Positions 31,501 to 43,500 of a DNA stretch of 54,618 nucleotides are shown here, piece by piece (position 1 is the first letter of the stretch; every line of letters starts with the position of its first letter). This DNA is from Burkholderiales bacterium. GTDB taxonomy: Bacteria; Pseudomonadota; Gammaproteobacteria; Burkholderiales; Burkholderiaceae_C. Both the position numbers and the translations under genes were made by a program. The notes beneath the pieces were generated by a model, which was given only the letters and a program-made list of their open reading frames with translations, searched no databases and was not told where the DNA came from. Location: positions 1 to 54,618 of the forward strand of contig JACPYV010000055.1 of NCBI GenBank assembly GCA_016195825.1, written 5' to 3'.

Positions 31501-34500
31501 CTGGTGCCGGTGTCGGCCGTGATGAGCTGGGCCAGAGCCTGCGCGACGCCGGCCGCGCTGTCGCCCGACGTGGCGGTGTACGAGAAAGCGTGGCCCGCAA
31601 TCGTGGCGGTATAGCTGCCAGGTGCGCCGGGGTCGATGCTGAGCGTGGACAGGTCGATAACGCGCTCGGCGGCGTCGACCGCCGTGTTCGCGTCGATCTT
31701 CGCAGCCAGCACATGCAGCAGCGAGCTGAAGTCGCCGCTGGCGACCGTGTAGCCCCCGGCCGAGGTGCCGACGCCGGCGCTGTAGTTGGTGCCGCCGACG
31801 TTGACCGTGTAGGACTTGAAGTTGTCGATGCTGAGGTCGGACGCGAACTCGATGACATTGCGCTGGGCGACTGGTTGGCCCGCGGCGGTGCGCGGCACCA
31901 GACCGTCGTTGGTGGTCTCAGTGGCGAACGGCGTCAGCACGCGCTCATGCACGGCAGCACTCAGCGTGAAGGACGTGTTGTTGACAGCGCGCGTGATGCT
32001 CATCACACCGCTGCTGCCGACATCGACAGTGAAGTTGCCGTCAGCCTCGATGTCCGCCTTGAGCAGGGCCAACATGGCCTGGTACTCGCTCGGCGTGGGC
32101 GTGGCACCCACGGCGGTCAGCGGGCGGCTGTAGGTGTGGCCATCCAGCGTGACGAGGTAGATCTGGCCCTTGACCGGTTCGCCGTCGAACAGCAGCGCGT
32201 CGGTCTGCGCGCGTGAGGTGCCGGCAGGCGTCACGACGGTGGGGGCGTAGTTGACGATGGCGCCACCGGCCTGGCCCGCGGCATCGGCCGAGGTCTGGGT
32301 GTCGCCCTGCGTCAGCAGCCGGCCGATGACGCGGATGTCCAGCAGCTCGGGGTGGGCGCTGGTGCTGGTGGCAATGGCGGTGTCGCCGTGCACGCCACCG
32401 GTGAAGAGGACACGCGTGCCGGCCGCGACGGCGGACAGCGTTGGGTCGAGGTCCAGCGCCTGGGCCATCTGGCTGGTGAGCTGGGCGCGCGTCGTGCCGC
32501 CGGTCGGGTGCAGCACGAAGTTGGTCTCGGTGGTGCCGACCTGCACCGAGAAGGCGTTGCTGCCGTTGAAGGTGGTCGTGTCGACGGCGGCCAGGTCCAG
32601 CACGCGCGAGCCGGCGTCCACCGGCGCGGCCGCATGGGCGCGCATGGCCAGCACCTCCAGCAACGAACCGAAGTCGCCGGCCGTGACGTTGACGCCGCCG
32701 GTGACGACGCCGTTCACGAGGATGCCCCCCTCGTTGTCGCCCACCTTGGCCGTGACGGCGACGCCGTTGACGCTGAGGCTGTAGGTCTTGAAGGGGTCGA
32801 TCTCCAGCGTGTCCAGGAAGCTGACCGCGGACTGCTGCCTGTTGCCGCCAGCGCCAGCGACCAGCGGCGTGCCGGGCGTGCCCGTGGTGACGGCGCTGCT
32901 GCTGGCTGCGGCCAGCGTGACGGCGAAGGCGGTGTTGGCCTGTTTGGCGGTCAGCACCAGCGTGCCGCCCGAGAGGCTGGCCGTGACGGCGGCTTGGGCG
33001 TCGGCGTTGACGGCGTCGCGCATCAGCACGACCAGCTCGGCCCCGGTGGGCGTGGCGTCGGTGGCCGCCGTCGCGTAGTGGCGGGCGCCGATGTCGAAGC
33101 TGTAGACGGTGCTGGCCAGTGGCGTGCTGGCGACGGCCACGGTGGTGATCTGGGCATGCGTCGCGTCGGCCGCGACGACCAGGGCCTGTGTGGGCTTGTC
33201 GGTGACGGTGATGCCGCTGACGCTGAAGCCGGTGTTGGCGGCCTGGGCGATCAGCCACAGCGTGTGGTCGCCGGACGGGTCCACCGAGATGTGGGTGTCA
33301 CCGGTGTCTTGCGCGGTGCGCAGCAGCTGGTAGTCGATGGCGGGGCTGGCCAGCGAGTGCAGGATCTGTACCTCGGCGGCATAGAGGTCGGCCACGCCCT
33401 GGTCGTAGATCTTGCGGGTGTTGCGCAGTTCCTCGATGTTGCCGCCCGCGTCGATGGTGATGCGGCCAATGGTGTTGTCCGCGCCGGTGGTGTTCTTCTG
33501 CGCGCCGGCGCTGGCAGCGGCTTCGATGTAGTCGACGTAGAGGTTCTTGGCGGACCTGACGAGGATGTCGTCGCCGTCGGCGAAATTGACGAGGCTGCGC
33601 ACCTTGATGTTGCCGCCGGCTTCGATGCTGATCGCGCCGTCGCGGGCGCTGACCTGCTCCAGCGTGATGTCGCCGGCTTCCTTGATGCGGATGTCGCCCG
33701 CCACGCTGCTGTTCGCCGTCAGGTGGCTGACCAGCGTGTTGAGCTGGATGGCGCCGGTGGCGGTGACGTCCAGACGGTCGGCGATGGCGACGGAAGCCTC
33801 GTCGGTGCTGAGCTGGTTGGCCACCAGCGTCAGGCTGTCGCTGGCGCGGACGATGCCGCCCTGCAGCGTCAGCTGGCCGCCGACCTCGATACGGACGTTG
33901 TCGGCTGCCCCGAAGCCGGACATGCCGCCGACAAAGCCGCTCAACGTCAGGCCGCTGGTGAGCTTGACGCTGATGTCATGCTTGGCCCGCAGCTCGAATT
34001 GCTTGGCCAGCAGGCTGCCGACCTGCACGTCGATGCGGCCGGATGGCGTGTTCTGCGCACGTTCGTCGATGTGCTTGACCGGGTCCAGCACGCCATCGCC
34101 GTTGAAATCCACACCCAGGATGGCGACCTTGCGGCCATCGTCCAGCACGCCGTCGACGAAGCCGTCACCGTCGACGTCCAGGCCGGCCTCTACGAAGACG
34201 TCGTTGCGGCCGTTGATGCCGTTGAGGTCGAAGGACTTGCTGATGTCGGTGTCACCGCGCGCGGTCAGCAGCACCTCGTCGATGAGGCCGTCACCGTCGG
34301 CGCTGCCGTCGCTGAAATGCGTGGCCTTCAGCTCCACGGTGCCGGTCAGGCGCAGGTCCTGGCCGGAGATCAACTCCAGGTGGCGGTTGGCCCGCAGGGT
34401 GCCGGACAGGCTGAGCGTGCTGCCGCTTTCCAGGATCAATGTGTCGGCCTGCAGGAGGCTGGGCAGCAGCCGGGTGGCGCTGGCGCCGGTGCCGAACAGG

Positions 34501-37500
34501 AAGTAGTCGCCCGCGCGGTACTCCATGCGCTCATCGGCATTGAAGAAGCGGTAGAGCTGCACCGACTGCTTGGCCACGAAGGCAACGCCGGCGGTGTAGG
34601 CCAGTGAGTCAGGGTGCGTCGCGTCGGCGTTGGCCGGTGGGCTCACGATGACGCTGCCCAGCGTGCTGACCAGGCGCAGGTTGTCGCCCTGCACCAGCGG
34701 CAGCGAGGTCGCCAGCACATCGGCCCCGGCCGGCACGCGCAGGTCGTGCTCGGCCGTCAGCGATACGGTGCTGCCGCTGTGCAGCGAGGTGCTGGCGTTC
34801 AGCACGGTCAGGCCGGTGGACAGCTGGGCGTCGCCATCGACCTCGGCGAGGCGGATGTCGCCGGTCGTGGTGATGGCGTCGAGCTTGTTGGCGGCGATCT
34901 CGAGGTCCAGGATGCCAGTGGCGGCGCGCAGCGTCAGCACGTCGGCGACGAGGTCGGGCGCGGCGTCGACAAAGTTCTCGATGATGGCGCCACCGCTGGT
35001 CAGCGAGATGTCGCCGGCCGAGGTGAAGCGCGTCAGCACCTGGCCGTTGGCGTCCAGCACGACGGGCTGCAGCGCGCCGGGCGCGATGTAGATGCCGGCC
35101 GACACGTCGCGCACGAGGATGTCACCGCCAGCCTGGACGGTGATCTCGGCGTCGCTGCGGCCGTCCTCTCGGTTGGCCTTGATGTATAGATAGGCCAGGT
35201 CGACGCTGCCGGCAGCGGTCAGCTTGAAATGGCCGTCGGCGATGCTGGTGGACTGCACCGTCAGGCGGCGGGTGTTCTGGTCCAGCGTGACGCCGGCAGT
35301 GCTCTGCGTCGTGACCGACACCGAGAACACGGCGGTGTTGAGCTGCACGATGCCTGGGTTGGCGTCGGTGTCGGTGCGCGAGCCACCGACGACAGTCAGC
35401 GTCTCGCCGGTGATCAGCGAGGTCCCGTCGATCGCGGTGACGTTGCCGGCAGCCTCCAGCACCACGTCGCCCCGGTCCAGGCTGGTGTCGCTGGCATCCG
35501 AGCCGGCCTTGATGCGGCCCACGGCCAGGTCCGCGCGCGGGCTGGCCTGCGGGTTGCTGACGTTGACGGGCTGGTAGGCGCGCAGGCTGATGTCGTTGCG
35601 GTCGGAGGCGCCACGGGCGTAGACCTCGGTGGCGGTCAGCGAGCCGGTCACGCGCACCTGGACGAAGCCGTCCATGGCCTGGGCGTAGTCCAGCAGCAGG
35701 TTGCCCTTGTTGACCAGCTCGATGTTGCCCTCGCCGGTCAGCGTGGCGTGGCCGATGTGACCGACCTGCGTGGCCAGCACGATGCCAGCCTCGGCGTCGG
35801 CGTTCAGCGTCTGGGCATGGATCTCGCCGCTGATGGCGACGTTGACGCCGCTGCCGGTCACGGCCTGAAGGATCTGGCCGGACAGCGCGGACAGCGTGAC
35901 CGTGCCCTGGTCGGCCAGGATCAGGCTCTTGTTGAGCAGCACGCTGCCGGCGTCGTGGCCGGCGCTGATGGCGACGTTGCCGCCCACGGCGACCAGGCGC
36001 GTGTCATCGTCGGTGGTCACGCCGCCGCTGAACGCGCCGCCATGGCCGGCCTCGATGCTGATGGACGTGGCCGTGATGCCGCCGGACATCAGTACATCGC
36101 CCTGGGCCTGCAGCGTCACGGTCCCCAGGTTGCCAGTGGCCGCCTGCGTGATGCTGCCGCCGAACAGCAGGTCGCCGTCGCTGGAAAGCGTGACGGTGGC
36201 GGCGGCTTGTGACCCTGTGCGTGTGCCGGTGATGATGGCCGAGTCGTCCATGCGCAGCGTGACGCCGGCATGCACGTCGACATGGTTGCCCTCGATCTCG
36301 ACGGCCAGTTGGCGGCTGCCGCCGTGCGTCAGGCCGCGCAGCGCGACCTCGTTGTCGCCGCTGATGGTCAGCGTGTCCACCGCCGTCAGGTGGCCGGACA
36401 GGCGCACCGTGTTGCCGGCGTCGATGGCGATGCTGCCGCCGCTGATCGAGGCGTTGGAGCCGCCCAGGCCGGCGTTGACGGTGGTCGTCGTGACGACGCT
36501 GCGCATCACCGTCTCGGTGGCGAGGATCGGCACGTCCTTCCAGACCGTGACGACATGGTCGGTCTGCACCGGCACCTGCGAGGTCGTCGTCTGGTAGACC
36601 GGGCGCGACTCGACGATGTCGTGGGACTGCGTGGTCAGCAGGTACTGGTGACGCTCACGCGGCGCGAAGACGTTGTGGTCGGCGCCCGTCCAGGTGTAGG
36701 TGTAGTTGGTGTAGTTCTCGTAGACCTTGCCCCAGGCCAGGTAGGCCGAGACGGTGTCATTCCCGATGTCAGCGCCGCCCAGCCAGTTGCTGTGCCAAAT
36801 CAGGTTGCTGCTGCTGTTGCTGTAGTCGTTGTAGCGGTAGGTGCTGGTGATGCCGGACGGGCCCACATCGCGGTAGAGGATGAGCTGGTAGAGGTCACCG
36901 CCGAACGAGACCGCCGAGGCGTTGTCGTGCGGGTAGGTGATGGTCCAGAGCGGGAACCACGAGTAGGCAGGGTCGGGCGTGTTGCGGATGTCGCCATTCA
37001 CCGGCCCGCCCACGGCGTTGGAGAACTGATAGGCGCGCCCGGCGTAGTTGGCATCCTGATACAGCGTGAAGCTGAAGGGATTGAACATCGAGCCGCCGAC
37101 GACGAAGGTGCCGGCCGGCGTCGTGATCGGGTTGCTGAAGGTCGACGACCCCAGCTGCGCGATATAGGCGTTGGCTGCCGAAATGTCATCGGCACCACGA
37201 TCCGGCGAGTAGGGGTCCAGCGCCGAGCCGGGGCCGCTACCGCTGGTGTTCCAGACCGGCTCGCGATTGAGCTGGGTCAGCGTCGACGGTGCGGTGGCGC
37301 CCGGCACGGCCGAGTTGACGTAGTTGAAGATGCGCTGGCCGCTGTCGCGGTAGGTGACATTCCATTTCGCGCCGCTGTTGTCCTCGTCGATCATGAAGAA
37401 CGGCAGCCAGGCCGTGAAGGCCGAATTGCTCTGGCTGTACAGCACCCGCGCCTGTTCCTTGACCGTGCCGACCAGTTCGCCGCTGGCGCCGGCACCGTTG

Positions 37501-40500
37501 GTGGTCCAGGAGCTGCCGGTGCTGCCGACGCCGTTGTTGCCATCCTTGACCGTGTCGCCTGTCAGGTACTGGGTCTGGCCTTGCGAGGTCAGCGACAGGA
37601 TGTCTTCCTGAGCACCCTCGGGCATCATGACGAACTTGTCGCGCCAGTTGGCCACGTCGACGAAGTAGACCTTCTGCGCGTGACCGGCCCAGCTCGGGCC
37701 GCTGTACCGACCAGAGCCGTCGCCCGGCGTGTAGACGTGAGGCACGCCGTTCTTGACCTCGTGCAGCGCCGCGTTGGCGTAGCCAAACTGGTAGAGCGGC
37801 TTGAAGCCCAGCGTGTTGAGCACGGCCCATTGCTCGGCGTCGCTGAGCTGCTGGAACTCCTTGTAGGTGGTGTCCTTGTAGTTGCCGGACGGCGGGCTGG
37901 TGACCTGGCGGTCGGGGTGCTGCTCGTCGGCGGCGTTGGACCAGTTGACCAGCGGGATCGTGCCCTTGTAGGTCGAGGCGCTGCCGGTGGGCGACTGGTT
38001 CAGGTAGTCCAGCCCCTCGACGAAGCTCTCGCGGAACTCACCGGTGGTGGCGTTGTAGTAGCCGACCTGCTCCAGCGTCGCATCCATCGTCGTGTAGCTG
38101 CTGCCCACAGGAACGAGCTCGGTGCCGACCTGCTCGGTGATGATGGTGTTCTGGTAGGTGATCTCGGGCACGATGACCGTGCCGGTGGCTTCCTTGGTGT
38201 AGCCGATGACGCGGGTGACCGTGTCGGCCACCAACTGCACGTCCTGGCGCGTGATGCTGCGGTCGGTGTTGAGCGCGGCGTCGGCGTCCAGCGTGATGTC
38301 GCCGCCGGCCATCAGCACGATGCGGCCGTCGGCATGCAGCAGGCCCTGGCCGCTGACGCTGATGGAGCCGCCCAGCAGCTCGGAGCGCAGCACGGTGCCT
38401 TCCAACGACGTGCGGCCGCGGGTCAGGTCCACGCCGGCATGCACCTCGATGTTGCCGACGCTGCTGGCCGTACCGCCAAAGCTGGCCGCGCGGCCGGCCG
38501 ACACCAAGATGCGGCTGGTGGCATCGATTGTGCGCACCAGGCCGTCGATGGTGACCGTGGGCGCGGAGAAGTGCACCAACGAGCCGGCCTGCACGATGGC
38601 CGCGTCGCTGAAGAAGGTGGACTGCGTCGGACCGGGCGACACGACGATGCTGTTGCGCGCCTCCATGTAGACCGTGGAACCGGTGGCCGTGGCGTGCACG
38701 CGGCTGCCGGCCTGGGCCAGCAGGTTGCCGCCGGTGATGAGCACGCGGTTCAGCACGTTGATGTCGCGCAGGATGACCACGTCGCCGGACACGGAGGCGA
38801 TGTCCACCAGCGCGCTGCGGCCCTGGCCCAGCGTCAGGTCCTTGGTGCCGACGATGCCGTCGACGCGCACATCGTCTATGGCGGTCAGGATGATGCTGCC
38901 GAGCAGCTCGGTTTGCAGCTGGCCACCCGACAGATAGTTTCCGCTACCGTCTTGCACAAGCTGGGCCACGCGAATGGCGACCTTGCTGTCATCGGTGCCG
39001 CCAACGATTTCGAGCCGGTCCTGGGCCTTCACATCGGCGCCCACCAGCACCTGGGAGCGCGACACGATGCCGACATCGGCTCCGGTATCGACGGCCCAAA
39101 GGTGGCCCTTGAGGCGGATGTCGCCGTCGGAGACCAGCTTGATGAGCGCGCTGTCGCCCTTGACGGCGTCACTCCACAGTCCGCCGCCCGAGGCGTCGGC
39201 GCGCACGAAGCTGCTGTCGGTGAAGGTCAGACCCACGCCGGCCGCGTTGCTGCCAGATTGCAGCGTCAGCCGGCCGGTGGACGTCAGCTCGCCGCCGCGG
39301 TTGCTGGCCAGGTCGCCGACGACGATGTCACGCAGCGCGCTGACCTGCAGCTGGGCGCTCTTGCCGGTGAAGGCCCAGGTGCCCGCGCTGAGGTAGTCGC
39401 CGCCGGCGCGTACGGTGCCGGCCAGCGTGACCTGCGGTGCCTGCACGGAGATGAGGCTGGCGTCGCCGCTGCTGTAGAGCTGGGCGTCGAGTGCCAACGT
39501 CAGGCTGCGGCCGGCCAGCAGGCCCAGAAGCGCGTTGGCCTCCAGCACGACGCCGCCGCTGTTGGCGCCGACGCTGCCGATGTTGATGGCGCCCTCAGCC
39601 TGCAGCAGCAGACGCTGACCCAGGGCCTGGGCCGAGATGATGGTGCTGTAGACGGCGACGTCGCGGCCGGCCGTCGCGCGCATGGAACCGGCCAGCGACA
39701 TGCTGCCGTGCAGCAGCACGTCGCGGCTGGCGGTAATGGTCAGCTCGTCGTCGTAGGCCGCCGGCGTCGCGCCCGTGCTGGTGATGACGCCGGCCACGTC
39801 CACGTCCTTGCCGCTCAACGTGATCAGCGCGCCACTGGCCAAGCGGCCGCCGTTGGACGAAAGCGTCAGCGTGCCAGTGGTGGACGCCACCGTCAGCTGC
39901 GCCAGGCCCGGGCTGCCGACGCCGACCGTGCTGTCGATGCGCACATCGTTCAGGCCGGTCAAGATGATGCGGCTGCCAGTGTCCAGCGTGGACAACACGC
40001 TGGTGTCGAAGGTGTGCAGGCTGAGCTCGCCGGCGCGCTCGGCGCTGCCGGCGCTGATGAGGATGTCGCGCTGGGCCGTCAGGCGGGCGCGCAGATCCAG
40101 CGTGTCGCGGGCGTTGATGACGATGTCGGCACCGATGCCGCGCGCAATGAACTCGCCGGCCAGCGAGGCCGAGCCCGTGGGCGCCAGCTTCATGCTGCCC
40201 TGAAGCGTCTCGATGAGGGCGCTGTCGGTGAAGACGACGTTGGCCGCGCCGGACGGCGACGTCGACGCGTACATCTCGATGCCGCTGTGGGCGCGAATAG
40301 CACCGCTGATGAGGATGTCGCCGCCCGGCGCGTTGGCGCGACCCAGCTTGACAACCGAGCCGGTGCCGCTGGCGTCGATGACGTAGCTGCGCGCGGAAGT
40401 CGCGGCGGCCGTGAAGCCCAGCTTGTCGGAACTGGCCGTCGACGCGACCGAGAAGCTCTGGTTGGCGGTCAGCAGCAGACGGCCGTCCTGCAGGCGCACG

Positions 40501-43500
40501 CGCAGCTGGTCTGCGGTCACTCCGACGGTGCTGCCCAGCGGCGGCGTGCCAGTGGGCGACACGGTGACGACCAGCGCTGCACCAGCCAGCGCAGCCTGCA
40601 GGTCGTCGCGCAGGTCGGCCATGCCGGTGTTGGTGGCGGTGTCGGCGGCGTGCACGGTGACCACGCCGCTAACGGTGTAGCTGCCGGTGTCGACGGTGAC
40701 AGCCAGCTGCGCGTCCTGCGTCAGCCGACCGTTGGCGAACTCGGCGAAGTCGGCCGCGACAAGCTGCTGCTTCCAGGCCGGCGCCAGCACGCCCAGCTTG
40801 CCGCCGGCAGACAGCGAGATGCTGCTGTCGTTTTGCCAAGTGTGCAGCGACGCGTTGCCGCCCACCAGCATGCCGTAGTCAGCAAACACGTCGCCGGAGG
40901 CGGCAACGGGCGTCCCGCCGCGGATGTCGATGGTGCGGCCGGCCGCGAGCTCGCGAGTCAGGCGGATCTGGCCGGTGGCGGTGGCTGTGATGGCCGAGTC
41001 GCCGCCGTAGTTGGTGACCAGCGTACCCAGGCGGGCACCGCTGGCATCGACGCGATCGATGATCTCGCCGCCGGCGACCAGCAGGCCGTCCAGCTGCATG
41101 GCGCCGGTGCCAGTCAGGTCGATGCGGCCCTCGGCATCGTGCACCACGACGCGGGCATCGCCCGGCAAGCGCAGGCCGATGCCGTCGGTGGAGACGCCGC
41201 CGGTCAGCGTGATGGCTGTGCTGGCGCGCAGCGTGGCGCCGACCTCGACCATGACGCCGGACTGCGCCCGGGTCAGCACACCCAGCGACAGCTGGCCGCC
41301 GGCCGTGATGGTCATGCGCGAATGCTCGTCGGACCAGACGATGGCGTCCACGCCGTCGACGGTGCGCAGGATGCCACCCGACACCAGGTTGCCGGCGATG
41401 GCGATGCCGCCGGCGCTTTGCAGACTGACGAGGCCGCCGCTGTGGTTGCTGGTCTGACCCATGGCCGTGAGGCCGCCGCGCGAGGTGACCTCGATGCCCC
41501 AGCCGCCGTCGTCAGCGCCAGGCAGGCCGGTCGTCACGAGGCGGATGGACTTACCGGCGACCAGGCCGGTGTCGATCAGGATGTGCTCGCCGGTGGTGAC
41601 ATTGATGGACGAGTCGGGGCCCAGCAGCTGGACGCCTTCAGCGTCAATGGTGCCGCCCGCCACCAACACGCCGCGCAGGTCGACGTCGCGCGCGCCGGTG
41701 ATGTTGATGGTGGCGCCGCTGGCTTGGGCAATCAGCGTCGAGCTGGGGTGGATGTAGACGCTGGTGCCCTCGCCCGGCTGGCCGGCCGTGGGCGCGCCAT
41801 GACCGGTCAGCGTGATGTTGCCGTGGATCTCGGCTTGTCCCTGCCAGTAGACCCAGCGGTCGGACTCCAGCACCAGGTCGGAGCCGGCGCCCAGCAACTT
41901 GATCGTGCCCTGGACGATGACATCGTCCTTGGTGTGCACGACGAAGTCGGCGTTGGCTTCCAGCGTGGTGACCGTGCCGGTCAGCAGGAAGCCGGCGCCG
42001 CGCTGGCCGAACAGCGGATGCGGGTCGAGGACGCGGATCTCGTCGACGACGCCGTCGCCCTGCGCGTCGTAGGCGTAGGCGATGTAGCGATGGCCCTGGG
42101 CGTCGGACAGCAGCCAGCGCGTCGCGTCAGCGTTGGCGGGCGCGGGATCGGTGTAGTCCACACCCAGCGTGAAGGTCGTGCGCAGCTTGAGGCCGTCATC
42201 TGCACTGGCCTTGTAATAGACCTGGGCGCTGTCGTCATAGTGGACGAAGCCGGTCTGGGCCAGCACGCGGGCCTGCTGCGCTACCGTCAGGTCGGCGAAG
42301 GCGGTGCCTGCGGTCGGCACGTCCACCGAGCTCCAGTGCACGTCGTTGACGGCGAAGTCCGTGCCGACCAGGAAGCCGATGCGGTACTGCGACGCGGCGG
42401 GCGCGTCGGCCTTGAAGTAGACAGCACCGTCCCAGCGCACATAGCCCAGCGATGCGATGACGGCATTCTGCTGGGCCAGCGTCAGCTGATCGAAAACGGT
42501 TCCGACATTCGGCGCACCGGCGCTGCCCCAGGTGATGCCGCTGTCCTGGTAATCGGTGCCGGCCACCAGTGTCTGGGCGACCAGACCCTGCGGGTGGCTG
42601 GCGTCGAACTTGACCAGCACCTCGTGCTGCACCTTGGCGTAGCCGAGTTGGTCCAGCACGGCCTGCACCTGGGCGGGCGAGTAGTGTTCGAAGCCGAGGT
42701 CGGCCGCTGGCTTGGGCGCGCCGCCCCAGTCGATGGCGCCGAGGTCGTAGTCCACCGAGCCGGCTGAGAAGCCTTGCACCAGGCGCGCGGACGCGGCTGC
42801 GTCGGCCTTGAAGAAGGCGCCGCCCTCGAACAGCTCGTAGCCCAACGCACTCGCGACAACTTGCTGCTGCGCATGCGTCAGCGACGCGAACGGCGTGCCG
42901 GCGGCGGGCGTGCCGGCATCGCCCCAGTAGATGTTGTCGTTACGGTAGTCGGTGATCTGGCCCTGCGTGAAGTCGCTGACCAGCTTGCGGCCCGGCGCAG
43001 CGTTGTAGTTGTAGACGCCGATGTGCTTGCCCGTGGCGGCCTCGCTCTGCGCCACGTAGGCCAGCAGCACGGTCTTCTGCGCGGCGGTCAGGTCCTTGAA
43101 GGCCGCGTCGTCCTTGGGCTGCACCAGGGCGTCGACGACGGCGCGCTGGTCGAGCGTCAGGTTGGCGTAGGACGTGCCGGCATCCGGCGCGAACTGGATG
43201 TGGGTGTCGACGACAGCCTGCTGCGCGGCGGTCAGCAACGAGTACGGCGTGGCGTTGTCAGGCTTGCCGGCAGCGCCCCAGTCGGCGGTCTGGATGAGCT
43301 GGGCGAAGTTGCCGCTGAAGGACTCGATCCAGGCCTCGCGCGGCACGGCCGCGTAGTCGATGGGGGTGCTGATCCAGTTGGCGACCGGCACCAGGTTGTA
43401 GTCGAAGCGGTAGCCGAGCTGGTCGGCCACGGCCAGACGCTGGGCGGCGCTGAGCTGGGCGAACGGCGTGTTTGCGGCCGGTGCAGCCACACCGCTGGCG

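Noticed and set aside
36270..42767. Plus-strand open frame of 2,165 codons
   Set aside because: Same antisense shadow effect; no family motif, RBS or independent context.
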